The notes under the pieces: model-generated
Databases searched by the model: none
What the model saw: the letters and a program-made list of their open reading frames with translations, nothing else
Told to the model about the DNA's origin: nothing
Translations under genes and position numbers: made by a program
In this document: piece after piece, positions 61,846 to 64,000 of the stretch
How positions within the stretch are numbered: the stretch's first letter is position 1
Layout of the letters: each line of letters begins with the position of its first letter
Assembly: GCA_029433155.1 (NCBI GenBank)
Contig: JAQYTT010000001.1
Coordinates: 186,001-250,000 of the forward strand
Reading direction: 5' to 3'
From: Lactobacillaceae bacterium L1_55_11
Lineage (GTDB): Bacteria; Bacillota; Bacilli; Lactobacillales; Lactobacillaceae
Length of the DNA: 64,000 nt

Positions 61846-61854
61846 TGATAAAAT
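61846..61854 (+). promoter_or_regulatory. Extended -10 promoter of purA
   Basis: TGATAAAAT is an extended -10 (TAAAAT at 61849-61854), 90 nt before the purA start. No good -35. Confidence 0.5.
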
Positions 61855-61943
61855 AGTTTAGTAAAAGTCTCACGATTCTGGTGGGCAAATTAAACGGTGG
61901 ACTAAAAAATGGTCAAACCGTTACGATGAAATTGGAGATGCAT

Positions 61944-63227
61944 ATGTCAGGTATTATTGTGGTGGGTTCCCAGTGGGGCGATGAAGGTAAGGGAAAGATT
62001 GTTGATTTCTTTGCCGAGCAGGCTGATGCAGTTGTACGCTACCAGGGTGGTAACAACGCGGGACACACGATTTGGCACGGCGACACGAAGTTCGAACTTT
62101 CAGCCCTGCCTTCTGGGATTATTACTCCCGGCCAGTTAGCCATTTTGGGAAATGGGGTCGTGATTAACCCCGAGGCCCTTTTAAAGGAAATTGCCGAGGT
62201 GGAAGCTCAGGGAATTTCGATTGAGAACCTACGCATTTCTAACCGGGCCCATGTGATTATGCCTTACCACATTGAGCTAGACCGGGCTGCTGAACAGGCC
62301 ACTTCTAACCGGATTGGGACGACCAAGAAGGGGATTGGGCCAGCCTACACCGATAAGATTTCCCGGGTGGGCATTCGGATTGCCGACTTAATTGACCCCG
62401 AGGTCTTCGGCCAGCTCCTAAAGGAGTACCTGCCCTTTAAGAACCAGCAGTTAACTAAGCTTTACGGCAAAGAACCCCTGGATTACGATGAAATCTACCA
62501 GAAGTATGTCGACATGGGCCAGCAGTTAGCCCCCTATGTCACGGATACAGCCTACCTGCTGGGTAAGATGCTCCGGGCTGATAAGCGGGTTGTCTTTGAG
62601 GGGGCTCAGGGCGTTATGCTCGATGTTGACCACGGGACCTACCCTTACGTCACTAGCTCAAACCCAACCGCTGGTGGGGTGATGAACGGGGCTGGGGTTG
62701 GTCCTAAGCAAATCCAGGACGTGGTCGGCGTGATTAAGGCCTACACGTCCCGGGTTGGTGCCGGTCCTTTCCCAACTGAACTCCACGATGAGATTGCTGA
62801 TCATATCCGTGAAATCGGTCATGAGTACGGCGTAGTGACCAAGCGTCCCCGCCGGATTGGCTGGTTGGATGCCGTGGCCTTGCGCCACGCTGTTCAGGTT
62901 TCAGGGCTGACCAAGTTGGCCATCAATTCCCTGGATGTCCTGTCTGGGCTTGATGAAGTCAAGATTGCGACCTCTTATTCCCACAAGGGGGAGCGAGTTG
63001 ACCACTTCCCAGCTTCCGATACCTGGTTTGAAGGCCTGGATGTTAATTATGAAACCCTGCCTGGCTGGCAGGAAGACATTACCGGGGTTGAGCATTTTGA
63101 GGACCTGCCTAAAAACGCCCAGAATTACCTGACCCGGATTGCCGAAATCTTAGACGTTGATCTGTTGAGCTTTGCCGTTGGCCCAACGCCAGAGCAAACG
63201 CACTTGTTAACGCCAGTTTGGCAGTAA
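61944..63227 (+). CDS. purA: Adenylosuccinate synthetase
   Basis: Joins IMP and aspartate with GTP, the first step from IMP to AMP. The 427-residue protein starts [20 protein letters not shown] with the GTP loop, then [44 protein letters not shown] and CT-terminal [14 protein letters not shown] 61944 was chosen because GGAG is 6 nt upstream and it gives the family N-terminus; ATG codons at 61926 and 61938 lie in or before the ribosome site. Confidence 0.97.
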   Translation: MSGIIVVGSQWGDEGKGKIVDFFAEQADAVVRYQGGNNAGHTIWHGDTKFELSALPSGIITPGQLAILGNGVVINPEALLKEIAEVEAQGISIENLRISNRAHVIMPYHIELDRAAEQATSNRIGTTKKGIGPAYTDKISRVGIRIADLIDPEVFGQLLKEYLPFKNQQLTKLYGKEPLDYDEIYQKYVDMGQQLAPYVTDTAYLLGKMLRADKRVVFEGAQGVMLDVDHGTYPYVTSSNPTAGGVMNGAGVGPKQIQDVVGVIKAYTSRVGAGPFPTELHDEIADHIREIGHEYGVVTKRPRRIGWLDAVALRHAVQVSGLTKLAINSLDVLSGLDEVKIATSYSHKGERVDHFPASDTWFEGLDVNYETLPGWQEDITGVEHFEDLPKNAQNYLTRIAEILDVDLLSFAVGPTPEQTHLLTPVWQ

Positions 63228-63230
63228 ATA

Positions 63231-63258
63231 AAAAAGCCCGGTGGATACCGGGCTTTTT
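63231..63258. terminator. Bidirectional terminator between purA and rqcH
   Basis: AAAAAGCCCGGT and ACCGGGCTTTTT with a 4-nt loop, between convergent genes. Confidence 0.92.
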
Positions 63259-64000
63259 TATTTTTGCCTTAGTCGATTAACCAACTGGGCATTGGGCGTT
63301 ACATAGAGGGTTTGTTGGCCTTCAAAAATCACATAACCGGGTTTGGCCCCATTAGGTTTACGGAGCTTGCCGGCCGGCAGGTAGTCCACCGGTACGTTGG
63401 CCGAATCCCGGGCCTTACTGAAATAGGCTGCCAGTTCGGCTGCCTCGGTCAAGGTTACTTCACTGGGATGGTCACTGTGGATAATGACATGGGAACCGGG
63501 CAATTTCTGGACGTGGAGCCAGATATTGCGCCGGTTGCTTTTCTTCAACGAAAGGCCCTCGTTTTGCAGGTTGTTTTTACCAACTTCAATCAGGGTCCCA
63601 TCGGTACTGGTAAAGCGGTCGGGCTGGGATGGCCGCTGCTTCTGTTTGCTATGCCGCTTAGCCCTCAAATAGCCTTCCTGGGTCAGCTCCACCTTGATAT
63701 CGTTGACATCCTTGGGGGAAGCGACGTCTAGCTGGCTGGCAATCTGTTGGAAGTAGTCGATTTCGGCATCGGTGACTTCGATTTGATGGCCGACATATTC
63801 CTTAGCCGTGTGGAGCTTACGGTAACGGCGGAAATATTTTTCAGCGTTTTTTAGGCCGTCTAACCGCGGATCAAGGGGGATGGTCAGCAGGCGGTTTTCA
63901 TCGTAGTAGTTTTCAATTTGGACGCTGTCCATGCCCTTGTGGACCAGGTGGGGGTAGGTGATCAATAAATCGCCCATTACCTTGTACTGGTCAGCGTGTT
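63258..64000 (-). CDS. rqcH: NFACT family ribosome quality control protein RqcH (FbpA-like), 3' part
   Basis: C-terminal 247 residues of the NFACT protein historically called fibronectin-binding protein FbpA; in Bacillus the orthologue RqcH adds Ala tails to stalled nascent chains. The frame runs off the window edge. The visible part holds the end of the middle helical domain (KYFRRYRKLHTAKEYVGHQI) and the NFACT-R domain with TLIEVGKNNLQNEGLSLKKS, DIWLHVQ-type sequence (NIWLHVQKLPGSHVII) and VDYLPAGKLRKPNGAKPGYV, all well conserved. The N-terminal NFACT-N domain would lie beyond base 64000. Confidence 0.92.
   Translation of the reverse strand, partial: HADQYKVMGDLLITYPHLVHKGMDSVQIENYYDENRLLTIPLDPRLDGLKNAEKYFRRYRKLHTAKEYVGHQIEVTDAEIDYFQQIASQLDVASPKDVNDIKVELTQEGYLRAKRHSKQKQRPSQPDRFTSTDGTLIEVGKNNLQNEGLSLKKSNRRNIWLHVQKLPGSHVIIHSDHPSEVTLTEAAELAAYFSKARDSANVPVDYLPAGKLRKPNGAKPGYVIFEGQQTLYVTPNAQLVNRLRQK

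Overview
The window is a chromosomal segment of a low-complexity-free, roughly half G+C Firmicute of the family Lactobacillaceae. Support comes from gene order and protein sequence: rhomboid-yqgQ-glcK, relQ-nadK-rluD, gatCAB-dagK-rlmCD, mutSL, murB...cdaA-cdaR-glmM, and rnc-smc-ftsY-ylxM-ffh. The Leuconostoc/Weissella/Fructobacillus branch is my best guess within the family, but the genus cannot be fixed from this sequence alone. No rRNA, tRNA, CRISPR array, insertion sequence or prophage was seen.

Layout. 1-7.5 kb: the 3' end of addA, then housekeeping genes (rhomboid protease, yqgQ, glucokinase with a cre site, small alarmone synthetase, NAD kinase, pseudouridine synthase, MgtE). 7.5-9.4 kb: a small hypothetical gene, a secreted serine-rich protein and a secreted GH25 lysozyme. 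9.6-22.3 kb: a cell-wall polysaccharide cluster with an ABC exporter (TagGH type), two galactofuranosyltransferase-like enzymes, a lipid-carrier priming sugar-phosphate transferase, a DUF4422 protein, UDP-galactopyranose mutase, two polyprenyl-phosphate glycosyltransferases, two large GT-C-like membrane proteins (one strikingly AT-rich) and a GtrA flippase. Together they suggest an ABC-exported, galactofuranose-containing glycan that is decorated outside the membrane. An aldo/keto reductase closes this part.

23.3-50.5 kb is core genome: rpsT and rpsO (minus strand), gatCAB, diacylglycerol kinase, rRNA methyltransferase, mutS, mutL, a DUF1456 protein, murB, a CPA1 cation/proton antiporter, cdaA-cdaR-glmM, rnc-smc-ftsY-ylxM-ffh, a HAD phosphatase and a class A sortase.

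50.5-59.9 kb is a branched-chain amino acid region. On the minus strand ilvB-ilvC-ilvA-ylmA-ridA follow a long leader that holds a 34-36 residue peptide in which 14 of 18 consecutive residues are Ile, Val or Leu, then competing hairpins and an intrinsic terminator: a transcription attenuator. A 17-bp perfect palindrome lies just upstream of the leader promoter. A SufT-like Fe-S assembly gene, ilvD (an Fe-S enzyme) and a BASS-family transporter follow. No ilvN is present. 60-64 kb: ruvA (without ruvB), a deoxynucleoside kinase, mscL, purA and the 3' part of rqcH.

The most unusual items are the ilv attenuator with its upstream palindrome, the ilvD-transporter pair, and the polysaccharide cluster with its duplicated GT-C module.
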